In this document: positions 1 through 6,555 of the stretch, in pieces
How the letters are laid out: the number at the start of each line of letters is the position of its first letter
Numbering within the stretch: the stretch's first letter is position 1
NCBI GenBank assembly: GCA_929200295.1
Contig: CAKMZE010000123.1
Span: 1-7,913, forward strand
Source of the DNA: an uncultured Alphaproteobacteria bacterium
Lineage (GTDB): Bacteria > Pseudomonadota > Alphaproteobacteria > Rhodobacterales > Rhodobacteraceae
Length of the DNA stretch: 7,913 nt
Reading direction: 5' to 3'
Made by a program: the position numbers and the translations under genes
The notes under the pieces: generated by a model
Told to the model about the DNA's origin: nothing
The model's database searches: none
The model's input: the letters and a program-made list of their open reading frames with translations, nothing else

Positions 1-1
1 T

Positions 2-112
2 GATTTGCTCGATGCCTATCGCCAATTGGGCGTTGATGTCTTTGCCCGCTTGCGGGAATTTAACAAAGCGCGCAGCATGACGCGTCTTAACATTCCTGAT
101 GGGATGGGTTGA
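2..112 (+). CDS. C-terminal tail of an unidentified protein (5' end outside window)
   Basis: An open frame of 36 codons runs from the window edge to a TGA at 110-112. Its residues (ending NIPDGMG) read as normal protein with mixed hydrophobic and charged positions, including a helix-like stretch around AYRQLGVDVFARLREFNKAR. The stop lies only 3 bases before the dehydrogenase ATG, which fits an upstream member of the same operon. The two genes share a reading frame and are separated by TGA-CCC. I do not recognise the family from this fragment. That it is coding is inferred from the open frame and the operon-like spacing. Confidence 0.55.
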   Translation, partial: DLLDAYRQLGVDVFARLREFNKARSMTRLNIPDGMG

Positions 113-115
113 CCC

Positions 116-877
116 ATGCAACTGCCCCGCACACCATCTTTTTCGTTAAACGGCAGAACGGCATTGGTCACTGGTGCATCCTCTGGGATTGGTCAGGGAT
201 GTGCGGTCGCACTCGCTGAGGCTGGCGCGCATGTTGTTTGTGCTGCGCGCGGCACTGAAAAACGCGAGACCACGGTCGCCGCTTTGACAGCGCGCGGCTT
301 CAGCGCGCAAAGCGCTGCTTTAGACCAGAATGATCTAAATGCGGTCGAGACGCTCATGCGTGCGCGTCGCTTTGATGTGATTGTAAACTCTGCAGGCACA
401 GCGCGCCACGCCCCTGCGATCGAGACAACGCCAGAGGATTATGACGCGGTTGTTGGGCTCAACCTGCGGTCAGCTTATTTTCTGTCGTCATTTGCAGCAA
501 AGCAGATGATTGCGGCACAAAGACCGGGTTCAATCATCCACATCTCAAGCCAGATGGGGCATGTTGGCGGCGTTGACCGTGCGGTTTACTGTGCCTCGAA
601 ACACGGGCTTGAGGGCATGGTCAAAGCCATGGCCATTGAATGGGGTCCGTCTCAGGTACGGATCAACACGGTGTGTCCAACATTCATCAAAACACCGCTG
701 ACAAAGCAAACTTTTGAACGGCCTGAACGCAAGGCGTGGCTTGAAGAAAAGATCAAGCTGGGCCGCATCGGCGAGGTTGAGGATATCATGGGGGCTGTAC
801 TTTATCTGGCCTCTGATGCCTCTGGCCTCGTCACGGGCACATCGATGCTGATTGATGGCGGTTGGACGGCAGACTGA
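116..877 (+). CDS. Short-chain dehydrogenase/reductase (classical SDR), 253 aa
   Basis: This is a complete cytoplasmic NAD(P)(H)-dependent oxidoreductase of the classical SDR family, at the usual length of about 250 aa. The nucleotide-binding glycine motif TGASSGIG is at residues 19-26 and the NSAG (NNAG-type) motif at 91-94. The catalytic set is Asn116, Ser144 (or Ser145), Tyr158 and Lys162 (YCASK). The C-terminus GTSMLIDGGW at 241-250 is the standard SDR ending. After the second strand the sequence is CAARG (Arg45) with no acidic residue, which favours NADPH over NADH; that is an inference from family rules. The ATG at 116 is the first after the preceding stop, with only a weak G-rich stretch before it, so coupling to the upstream gene is plausible. 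Its stop overlaps the start of the LacI-type regulator. The substrate cannot be read from the sequence; a sugar acid, alcohol or keto-acid conversion would fit the context. Confidence 0.93.
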   Translation: MQLPRTPSFSLNGRTALVTGASSGIGQGCAVALAEAGAHVVCAARGTEKRETTVAALTARGFSAQSAALDQNDLNAVETLMRARRFDVIVNSAGTARHAPAIETTPEDYDAVVGLNLRSAYFLSSFAAKQMIAAQRPGSIIHISSQMGHVGGVDRAVYCASKHGLEGMVKAMAIEWGPSQVRINTVCPTFIKTPLTKQTFERPERKAWLEEKIKLGRIGEVEDIMGAVLYLASDASGLVTGTSMLIDGGWTAD

Positions 878-1914
878 TGGCAGAGAAGGTCACATCACTG
901 CAAGTTGCTGAACATGCAGGCGTGAGCCAGTCAGCGGTGAGCCGCGTGTTTACGCCCGGCGCGTCGGTTAGTCAGAAGACTGTTGATAAAGTGCGCGCGG
1001 CAGCGACAAAGCTGGGCTACCGCCCCAATGTTTTGGCCCGTGCGATGGTGTCTGGCAAAAGCCGGATCATCGGGCTTGTCGTTGCGTATCTGGATAATCA
1101 TTTCTACCCCGAGGCGCTGGAAATCCTATCTAACGCGCTGCAAGAGCGTGGGTATCACGTGCTGGTTTTCATGGCGTCGCAAACAGCCGGCAACATCGAT
1201 GACGTGGTCGAAGAGATCCTCGATTACCAGGTGGATGGGATTGTGACAGCATCAGTTGCGATGTCGTCTAATCTGTCGCAACGCTGTCTTCAGGCGCAGG
1301 TCCCTGTGGTGCATTTTAACCGCTTTCAAGACGGTGATGGTGTGAGCTCTGTTACCTCTGATAACTACCAAGGTGGGCGCGAACTCGCTGATTTTTTGGT
1401 TGCGGGTGGGCATGAGAAAATTGCCTATATCGCTGGCTGGGAAGGCGCATCAACGCAGCGTGACCGTGAGGCGGGGTTTCGCGCTGGGTTGGCTGAGCGT
1501 GGTCACGCGCTCTTTGCCCGCGAGGTTGGTGAATTTGATGCCGATCACGCCCGAGCCGCTGCGCATGCGATGTTTAATGTTCCGGCCCATGACCGGCCCG
1601 ATGCGGTGTTTGTTGCCAATGACCACATGGCCTTTGCAGTGATGGATGAACTGCGGTTTGGTCTGAATTTGAAAATCCCTGATGATGTGTCCGTTGTGGG
1701 GTTTGATGATGTCCCCCCCGCTGCGTGGCGGGCCTATGACCTGACAACGATGCGCCAAAAGGCAAATTTGATGGTTGCTGAAACAGTTGAAACCTTGTTG
1801 ACGCATATTGAAACACCGGGGGCAGCTGCGACCCGTAAAGTGTCGATTGCAACGCCTCTTATCGTGCGGGGATCCGCACGCGTTCCCCCCAATTTACCCG
1901 CAGATAAAGGATAA
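877..1914 (+). CDS. LacI/GalR-family transcriptional regulator, 345 aa
   Basis: The product is a sugar- or metabolite-responsive DNA-binding repressor of LacI type. An N-terminal helix-turn-helix covers about residues 6-26 (TSLQVAEHAGVSQSAVSRVF). The hinge helix is around 49-62 (RPNVLARAMVSGKS). A two-lobed periplasmic-binding-protein-like effector domain runs from about 65 to 335, with family landmarks SDNYQGGRELADFL near 161-174, AYIAGWEG at 183-190, QRDREAGFRAGL at 194-205, the AND motif at 247-249 and VVGFDDVP at 273-280. The ATG at 877 shares its A with the TGA of the dehydrogenase (TGATG). An in-frame TTG at 862 would add only five residues ahead of a normal LacI N-terminus, so 877 is preferred. 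The gene sits inside the catabolic block, 4 bases before the next gene, so it probably controls its own operon. The operator and inducer are unknown. Confidence 0.95.
   Translation: MAEKVTSLQVAEHAGVSQSAVSRVFTPGASVSQKTVDKVRAAATKLGYRPNVLARAMVSGKSRIIGLVVAYLDNHFYPEALEILSNALQERGYHVLVFMASQTAGNIDDVVEEILDYQVDGIVTASVAMSSNLSQRCLQAQVPVVHFNRFQDGDGVSSVTSDNYQGGRELADFLVAGGHEKIAYIAGWEGASTQRDREAGFRAGLAERGHALFAREVGEFDADHARAAAHAMFNVPAHDRPDAVFVANDHMAFAVMDELRFGLNLKIPDDVSVVGFDDVPPAAWRAYDLTTMRQKANLMVAETVETLLTHIETPGAAATRKVSIATPLIVRGSARVPPNLPADKG
1906..1911 (+). promoter_or_regulatory. Ribosome binding site for the NTF2-like gene
   Basis: The sequence AAAGGA lies 7 bases before the ATG at 1919 and overlaps the last codons of the LacI-type gene. 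It supports 1919 as the start over the in-frame codon at 1808, which would add 37 residues lying wholly inside the regulator gene. Confidence 0.7.
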
Positions 1915-1918
1915 CGTA

Positions 1919-2908
1919 ATGCAAGGTTTTGATCCTAAGTTTCGCGACTTTCCAGACTATATCATTGGTATCACCAATGAGATTTGGGAAAACCGTGGCA
2001 TCGCCACTTTGCACCATTATTATAGCGAGGACATCGTCGTCAGATCGCCGGGGTCAGTGGTTATCGGCAACCAAAATGTGATTGGGGCGACGATGGCAAC
2101 ATTGGCAGAGTTTCCTGACCGCCAGCTTTTAGGCGAAGACGTGATCTGGTCTGGCACGCCGGAAGAGGGGATGCTGTCCAGCCACCGCATTTTATCCACC
2201 GCGACGCATATGGCAGATGGGGTGTACGGCAAGGCCACGGGTAAACAGCTGCAATACCGTATCATCGCGGACTGCCATGCGATCAACAATCAGATCAATG
2301 ATGAATGGCTGATCCGTGACCAAGGGGCCATCGTGCGCCAGATGGGCTGGGATCCAAAAGACTATGCCGCAAACCTGATTGAGGCAGAAGGCGGGGGTCA
2401 AAACTGTGTTCAACCCCTTACGCCCCGGATAGATCAACCGGGTCCCTACAAAGGGACAGGCAATGATAATGAATGGGGCACGCGTTACGCTGATATTCTG
2501 ACCCGCATCATGGGCGCTGATATTGCTGTGATCAAATCAGAATACGACCGGGCGGTGCAATCAGAATATGTTGGTGGGGTCACGGGGCATGGATGGGACG
2601 CGGTTGACCGGTTTTGGATGGGGCTGCGCGCTAGCTTTCCAAACGCTGAATTTAAGATCGACCATCAAATTGGCCGCGAAGACCCCATGATGCCACCACG
2701 CGCCGCGATCCGTTGGAGCCTTTGGGGTAAGCATGATGGCTGGGGTACGTTTGGCGCACCAACTGGTGCTGAGGTCTATGTTTTGGGTATTAGTCACGCG
2801 GATTTTGGCGCTGTTATTCCAGATCAGCCCAAAGTGCGCCGCGAGTATACTTTGTTTGACGAAACATCTGTCTGGAAGCAGATCCTTATGCAGACAGGTC
2901 AGACATGA
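1919..2908 (+). CDS. Tandem NTF2/SnoaL-like domain protein, 329 aa
   Basis: The protein appears to be two NTF2-like (SnoaL-type) cone-fold domains in one chain. The first covers about residues 12-145: ENRGIATLHHYYSEDIVVRS, then GVYGKATGKQLQYRIIADCH, then the typical ending NDEWLIRDQGAIVRQMGWD. The second covers about 205-325: VGGVTGHGWDAVDRFWMGLRASFP, a FKIDHQIGRED strand, RAAIRWSLWGKHDG, then PTGAEVYVLGISHADF. A Gly/Pro-rich linker near 155-185 separates them. SnoaL relatives include polyketide cyclases and many uncharacterised hydrolases, isomerases and dehydratases acting on small polar substrates, so the reaction cannot be assigned. The usual length is 120-150 aa per domain, so 329 aa fits a duplication. 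No signal peptide or membrane segment is visible. The gene starts 4 bases after the regulator, implying co-transcription. Confidence 0.82.
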   Translation: MQGFDPKFRDFPDYIIGITNEIWENRGIATLHHYYSEDIVVRSPGSVVIGNQNVIGATMATLAEFPDRQLLGEDVIWSGTPEEGMLSSHRILSTATHMADGVYGKATGKQLQYRIIADCHAINNQINDEWLIRDQGAIVRQMGWDPKDYAANLIEAEGGGQNCVQPLTPRIDQPGPYKGTGNDNEWGTRYADILTRIMGADIAVIKSEYDRAVQSEYVGGVTGHGWDAVDRFWMGLRASFPNAEFKIDHQIGREDPMMPPRAAIRWSLWGKHDGWGTFGAPTGAEVYVLGISHADFGAVIPDQPKVRREYTLFDETSVWKQILMQTGQT

Positions 2909-2939
2909 CCATCATGCGCATATACAGGGCCAATGATGG
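2909..2939 (+). repeat. Short inverted repeat after the NTF2-like gene
   Basis: CCATCAT (2909-2915) and ATGATGG (2933-2939) are perfect 7-base inverted arms with a 17-base spacer, starting directly after the TGA of the NTF2-like gene. The gap here is the largest in the block (82 bases). No T-run follows, so it is not a standard intrinsic terminator. It could be a weak RNA stem in the operon transcript, or chance. Confidence 0.25.
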
Positions 2940-2977
2940 GGCTGTGCCGCGCTCTCAATTCGAAATCACGCAACGAC

Positions 2978-2982
2978 AAGGA
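2978..2982 (+). promoter_or_regulatory. Ribosome binding site for the cupin gene
   Basis: AAGGA lies 8 bases before the ATG at 2991, a good spacing. It independently supports that start, as this gene is not overlapped by its upstream neighbour. Confidence 0.65.
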
Positions 2983-2990
2983 TATATCAT

Positions 2991-3956
2991 ATGACACCGC
3001 AAGATATGGAACTCCGCATCGTGCGCTATGGCGATTTAAAGCCTTGCAAAACCGCCTTTATCGACGCGCATACACCAGGCAGCGATCAAAAAGAGAACTT
3101 TACGATCATTGGCGGTGGGGTGTCTGAAAGCGCCGACCAGCATGTGCATATCACAATCCCACATGGCTTTAACATCGGCGCGGCAGGCCAGCCCCCGCGC
3201 TGTCGCAACTCGTTGCATGATCATCGCACGGCTGAGGCGTTTTTTGTACTCTCCGGCCGTTGGCGTTTTTTCTGGGGGCGCTATGGCGACGCAGGTGAGG
3301 TGGTGCTGGAAAAGGGTGATATCTTCAATATCCCCACGGGCATCTTCCGCGGCTTTGAAAATATCGGAACGGATTACGGGATGATCATGGCGATCCTCGG
3401 TGGGGATGATGCGGGCGGGGGCGTGATGTGGGCGCCGCAAGTGATTGAAGATGCCGCTAACCATGGGTTGGTTCTGGCGGAGACGGGCAAGCTATACGAC
3501 AGCAAAAAAGGCGAGGGGCTGCCAGATGGGGTAGCGCCTATGCCAATGATGGATACTGATGAACTAGCGAAACGGGGTGAACCCACCACAGCGCAAGTTC
3601 TGCCAAACCATGTGGCGCGCTATTGGGATCTTGTTGCGCTTTCTGATCGGTCGCCTTTGCAGGTCATCGGTGAAACGGGTCAATTGCGTGACAAGCCCGG
3701 CTTTGAGGTGAATTTTATCACGCGAGGCTCTGCGTCGGAAAATGGCAATCGCTTTGCTTACCCGTCGGTTCTGATGCCCGTGACAGGCCATTGGAAAATC
3801 ACATGGGAGGGGGGAAGCGCGACACTTGCGCCGGGTGACACAATGTCGGTGCCTGAGGGGCTATCTTATGGGGCGAAGCCATCGATGACAGGTGATGCCG
3901 CTTTGTACCAAATCGTCGGAACCTCCGATCCCGCTGGCCTCACTTGGATGGGGTAA
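2991..3956 (+). CDS. Two-domain cupin protein (bicupin), 321 aa
   Basis: This is a cytoplasmic bicupin, probably metal-dependent in its N-terminal half. The first cupin carries motif 1 as HDHRTAEAFFVLSG, with His76, His78, Glu82 and Gly89. Motif 2 is GDIFNIPTGIFRGFEN at 109-124, where Arg120 occupies the place of the usual third metal-binding His. The second cupin, about 235-312, keeps the fold pattern (LMPVTGHWKITWEGG, then LAPGDTMSVPEG at 279-290) but has no HxH and probably no metal. The length and two-domain layout resemble aromatic-ring dioxygenases such as gentisate-type enzymes and other bicupin oxygenases or isomerases, but the altered histidine means a dioxygenase role should not be assumed. 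The gene sits between the NTF2-like and MetE-like genes, with a clear ribosome binding site. The substrate is unknown. Confidence 0.88.
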   Translation: MTPQDMELRIVRYGDLKPCKTAFIDAHTPGSDQKENFTIIGGGVSESADQHVHITIPHGFNIGAAGQPPRCRNSLHDHRTAEAFFVLSGRWRFFWGRYGDAGEVVLEKGDIFNIPTGIFRGFENIGTDYGMIMAILGGDDAGGGVMWAPQVIEDAANHGLVLAETGKLYDSKKGEGLPDGVAPMPMMDTDELAKRGEPTTAQVLPNHVARYWDLVALSDRSPLQVIGETGQLRDKPGFEVNFITRGSASENGNRFAYPSVLMPVTGHWKITWEGGSATLAPGDTMSVPEGLSYGAKPSMTGDAALYQIVGTSDPAGLTWMG

Positions 3957-3994
3957 GCACACACCTTCTAGCGGCACAAATGACGCTCTGAAAC

Positions 3995-4001
3995 AGGGGA
4001 A
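3995..4001 (+). promoter_or_regulatory. Ribosome binding site for the MetE-like gene
   Basis: AGGGGAA lies 5 bases before the ATG at 4007, in the 50-base gap after the cupin gene. The rest of that gap shows no promoter, operator or terminator that I can support. Confidence 0.65.
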
Positions 4002-4006
4002 CACAT

Positions 4007-5131
4007 ATGACCAAGATACGCACAACACATGTCGGCAGCCTACCACGCTCACAAAAGGTGGTGGATTTCATCTTTGCGCGCGAAAATGAACAACCCTATG
4101 ATCAAGAGGCCTTTGACACAGCAATGACCGAGGCCGTGAGTGACACAGTGGCCAAGCAAGTTGCCGCTGGTGTTGATATCGTCAGCGATGGGGAAACCAG
4201 TAAGATTTCATATGCGACATACGTCAAGGATCGCTACACAGGCTTTGCAGGTGATAGCGCGCGCAACGCTCCTGCTGATCTTAAGATGTTTCCGGGGTAT
4301 CTAAAGCGCTTGGCCGATGATGGGGGAACACCGCAATACGCCCGCCCGAAGTGCGTGGATGAGGTGCGATCAAAAGGCCAAGATGAATTGATGAAAGACA
4401 TCAATAATCTCAAATCTGCCATGGCAGAGCATGGTGTCACACATGGCTTTATGAACGCGGCATCGCCCGGGGTGATTTCGCTGTTCTTACAAAATGATTA
4501 TTACCCCAACCGCGAGGCATATTTAGCCGCCTTAGCGGATGCCATGAAAGAAGAATATGAGACGATTGTTGCCAATGGTCTCGACCTACAACTTGATTGC
4601 CCAGACCTCGCGCTGTCGCGGCATATGTTGTTTCAGGACTTAAGCGATGCAGAGTTTGTGAAGATCGCTGATATGCATGTCGCGGCGCTGAACCACGCGC
4701 TGTCAAACGTCCCCCCAGACCGCGTGCGCGTGCATATCTGCTGGGGCAATTACGAAGGCCCGCATTGTTGTGATATCGGAATGGAAAAGGTCTTTTCCAC
4801 CTTAATGGCAACGCAGTCGCGCTATGTTTTGTTTGAAACATCCAATCCGCGCCACGCGCATGAATGGACAGTGTTCCGGGATCGCAAAGCGGATATCCCA
4901 GATGATAAGGTGCTCGTCCCAGGCGTCGTCGACACCACGACAAATTTCGTTGAGCACCCAGAGCTGGTTGCCCAACGGATTGAGAAATTTGCACAGATCG
5001 TTGGCAAAGACCGCGTTATCGCTGGATCAGATTGTGGTTTTGGCACCTTTGCAGGTTTTGGTGCGGTGGATCCTGATATCGCTTATGCAAAGCTGGGCGC
5101 GCTTTCCCAAGGGGCTGCTTTGGTGGGATGA
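4007..5131 (+). CDS. Stand-alone MetE C-terminal-domain-like zinc methyltransferase, 374 aa
   Basis: The protein matches the catalytic C-terminal half of cobalamin-independent methionine synthase (COG0620, Meth_synt_2 type), a TIM-barrel enzyme using zinc to activate a thiol. The N-terminus TTHVGSLPR (6-14) and SDGE (60-63) are family landmarks. The four zinc ligands are visible: His243 and Cys245 (VHICWG), Glu277 (LFETSN) and Cys343 (SDCGFGTF). At 374 aa it lacks the N-terminal domain of full MetE (about 750 aa). Family members of this size include core methionine synthases, epoxyalkane:coenzyme M transferase and many uncharacterised proteins. Its position inside a regulated catabolic block argues for transfer of a methyl or alkyl group from a pathway substrate to a thiol rather than routine methionine synthesis; that is inference. 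Its stop overlaps the next start by 4 bases (ATGA). Confidence 0.9.
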   Translation: MTKIRTTHVGSLPRSQKVVDFIFARENEQPYDQEAFDTAMTEAVSDTVAKQVAAGVDIVSDGETSKISYATYVKDRYTGFAGDSARNAPADLKMFPGYLKRLADDGGTPQYARPKCVDEVRSKGQDELMKDINNLKSAMAEHGVTHGFMNAASPGVISLFLQNDYYPNREAYLAALADAMKEEYETIVANGLDLQLDCPDLALSRHMLFQDLSDAEFVKIADMHVAALNHALSNVPPDRVRVHICWGNYEGPHCCDIGMEKVFSTLMATQSRYVLFETSNPRHAHEWTVFRDRKADIPDDKVLVPGVVDTTTNFVEHPELVAQRIEKFAQIVGKDRVIAGSDCGFGTFAGFGAVDPDIAYAKLGALSQGAALVG

Positions 5132-5820
5132 TACCGCTTGTTTTTCTCCCCGGTATGATGTGTGACGCGCGGCTTTTTGAGCCACAGATCAGCGCGTTTT
5201 CAGGCGCGCATGATATCTTTCTGCCTCAGATTGGCCAGCAGGCCAGTATCGGTGAGCTTGCGCGGGATGTTTTATCGCGCGCGCCCGCGCGCTTTGCGCT
5301 CTGTGGGTTGTCGATGGGTGGGATCATCGCGATGGAAATTCTGCGTCAAGCGCCAGAACGGGTGGACCGCATTGCGTTACTGGATACCAATCCATTAGCC
5401 GAAGAGGATGAGGTGAAAATACGCCGCCTTGCGCAGATGACAGCAGTCCGCGAGGGACATTTAGCAGAGATTATGCGCAATGATTTAAAGCCAAAATACC
5501 TCGCCAACACACCTGCACGCGGGGAGATTTTAGACCTCTGCATGGATATGGCACTGGCGCTGGGACCGCATACATTTCTGCGCCAATCGCGCGCGTTGAT
5601 GGACCGATCTGACCAAAGCGAAACACTTATGCGAGCGAACCTGCCTGCTTTGGTTCTCTGTGGACGTGAAGATCGGGTATGTAGCGTGAAAAAGCCCGAG
5701 CTGATGGCAAATATGCTATCTGGATCGCAGCTCGAGATTATCGAAAACGCCGGGCATTTACCCACTTTGGAGCAACCACAACAGACGAATGCAGCGCTCG
5801 CGCGTTGGTTGGAGGCATGA
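5128..5820 (+). CDS. Alpha/beta-fold hydrolase, 230 aa
   Basis: This is a compact alpha/beta hydrolase that starts directly at its first strand (MIPLVFLPGMMCDARLFEPQ), with no signal peptide, so it is cytoplasmic. The nucleophile elbow is GLSMG with Ser62. The acid is probably Asp182 (LCGREDRV) and the base His210 (NAGHLPTLEQP), giving an intact Ser-Asp-His triad. The cap region, about 90-165, is short and helical. Such proteins cleave esters, lactones, thioesters or C-C bonds of diketones; the sequence alone does not say which. The ATG at 5128 overlaps the MetE-like stop (ATGA), and the gene's own stop overlaps the RraA-like start. This indicates translational coupling and strongly suggests it works on an intermediate of the same pathway. 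Confidence 0.92.
   Translation: MIPLVFLPGMMCDARLFEPQISAFSGAHDIFLPQIGQQASIGELARDVLSRAPARFALCGLSMGGIIAMEILRQAPERVDRIALLDTNPLAEEDEVKIRRLAQMTAVREGHLAEIMRNDLKPKYLANTPARGEILDLCMDMALALGPHTFLRQSRALMDRSDQSETLMRANLPALVLCGREDRVCSVKKPELMANMLSGSQLEIIENAGHLPTLEQPQQTNAALARWLEA
5811..5815 (+). promoter_or_regulatory. Ribosome binding site that decides the RraA-like start
   Basis: GGAGG at 5811-5815 precedes two adjacent in-frame ATG codons at 5817 and 5820. It is 1 base from the first and 4 from the second, so 5820 is the better start. A TTG at 5805 would place this site inside the gene and is unlikely. Confidence 0.65.
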
Positions 5821-6515
5821 TGAACGATACTCTTTTTGCACTTTTAAAACAGGTGGACACCCCCACCGTTTGCAACGCAATCGAAGTGGCGCAAGGCAAA
5901 CGTGGGTTCAATGCCTTTACCCGTGGCACGATGCTTGCCTCAGATCCAAAGGCGCCGGCTATGGTGGGCTATGCGCGCACGGCTAAGATCGCAGCACTGG
6001 CCCCGCCGTCAGACCCACCTGAGGTCATCAAAGAGCGGCGCATGGCGTATTACAAACACATGTCCGAGGGGCCGCGCCCCGCGGTTGCGGTTGTCGAAGA
6101 CATCGATTTTCCCGATTGCATTGGTGCCTATTGGGGCGAGATCAACACCACGGTCCACAAGGGGTTTGGCATGTCGGGTGCGCTGACGAATGGGGTGATG
6201 CGCGATTTGGGTGACCTGCCCGAGGGCTTTCCTGTTGTGGCAGGTTCAGTCGGGCCCAGTCATGGGTTTGTGCATGTGCGCGAAATCGGCACGCCTGTGA
6301 CGATTTTTGGAATGGATGTGTGTGATGGGGATTTGATCCATGCAGATCGCCACGGCGCGCTCGTTATCCCACCAGAGGTTCTGCCAGATTTGGAAACTGC
6401 AATTACAAAGCTCTTGGAAACCGAAAAAATTGTCCTTGCTCCTGCGCGCGCAGATGGTTTTGACTTTGAAACATTCAAAACCGCCTGGGCCGCGTTTGAG
6501 GCGTCACGCACATAG
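5820..6515 (+). CDS. RraA / HMG-CHA aldolase family protein, 231 aa
   Basis: The family includes class II pyruvate aldolases (4-hydroxy-4-methyl-2-oxoglutarate/oxaloacetate-type aldolases), oxaloacetate decarboxylases and the RNase E inhibitor RraA. Visible landmarks are DTPTVCNAIE (13-22), AYWGEI near 103-108, GMSGALTNGVMRD (117-129) and GDLIHADRHGALVIP (170-184). Glu107, then 20 residues, then Arg128-Asp129-x2-Asp132 resembles the family signature in which Arg binds substrate and Asp holds the divalent metal. The acidic residue two positions after RD fits the aldolase branch rather than RraA proper. In this operon a lyase producing pyruvate or oxaloacetate is the sensible terminal step; that is inference. 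It is the last gene of the + strand block, coupled to the hydrolase stop (TGATG), and faces ettA. Confidence 0.87.
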   Translation: MNDTLFALLKQVDTPTVCNAIEVAQGKRGFNAFTRGTMLASDPKAPAMVGYARTAKIAALAPPSDPPEVIKERRMAYYKHMSEGPRPAVAVVEDIDFPDCIGAYWGEINTTVHKGFGMSGALTNGVMRDLGDLPEGFPVVAGSVGPSHGFVHVREIGTPVTIFGMDVCDGDLIHADRHGALVIPPEVLPDLETAITKLLETEKIVLAPARADGFDFETFKTAWAAFEASRT

Positions 6516-6555
6516 TCGTGCTTGCCTCAACTCAAATGCGGCCCAAGCGTGGAAT

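Noticed and set aside
862..876. TTG start giving a longer LacI-type protein.
   Set aside because: It adds five residues absent from the usual LacI N-terminus; the ATG at 877 overlapping the previous stop is more plausible.
1808..1918. Upstream extension of the NTF2-like protein.
   Set aside because: It lies entirely inside the regulator's coding sequence in another frame, and a good ribosome binding site precedes 1919.
2958..2967. TTCGAA core before the cupin gene as a LacI-type operator.
   Set aside because: The palindrome does not extend beyond six bases and no second copy is seen near other genes of the block.
4449..4994. A 181-codon - strand open frame opposite the MetE-like gene.
   Set aside because: It is antisense to the conserved zinc-ligand region, has low-complexity Arg/Pro-rich content and no recognisable motif.
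5276..5292. Alternating CG stretch in the hydrolase gene, possibly Z-DNA-like or a hairpin.
   Set aside because: It encodes ordinary residues (SRAPAR) in frame; GC-rich codons explain it.
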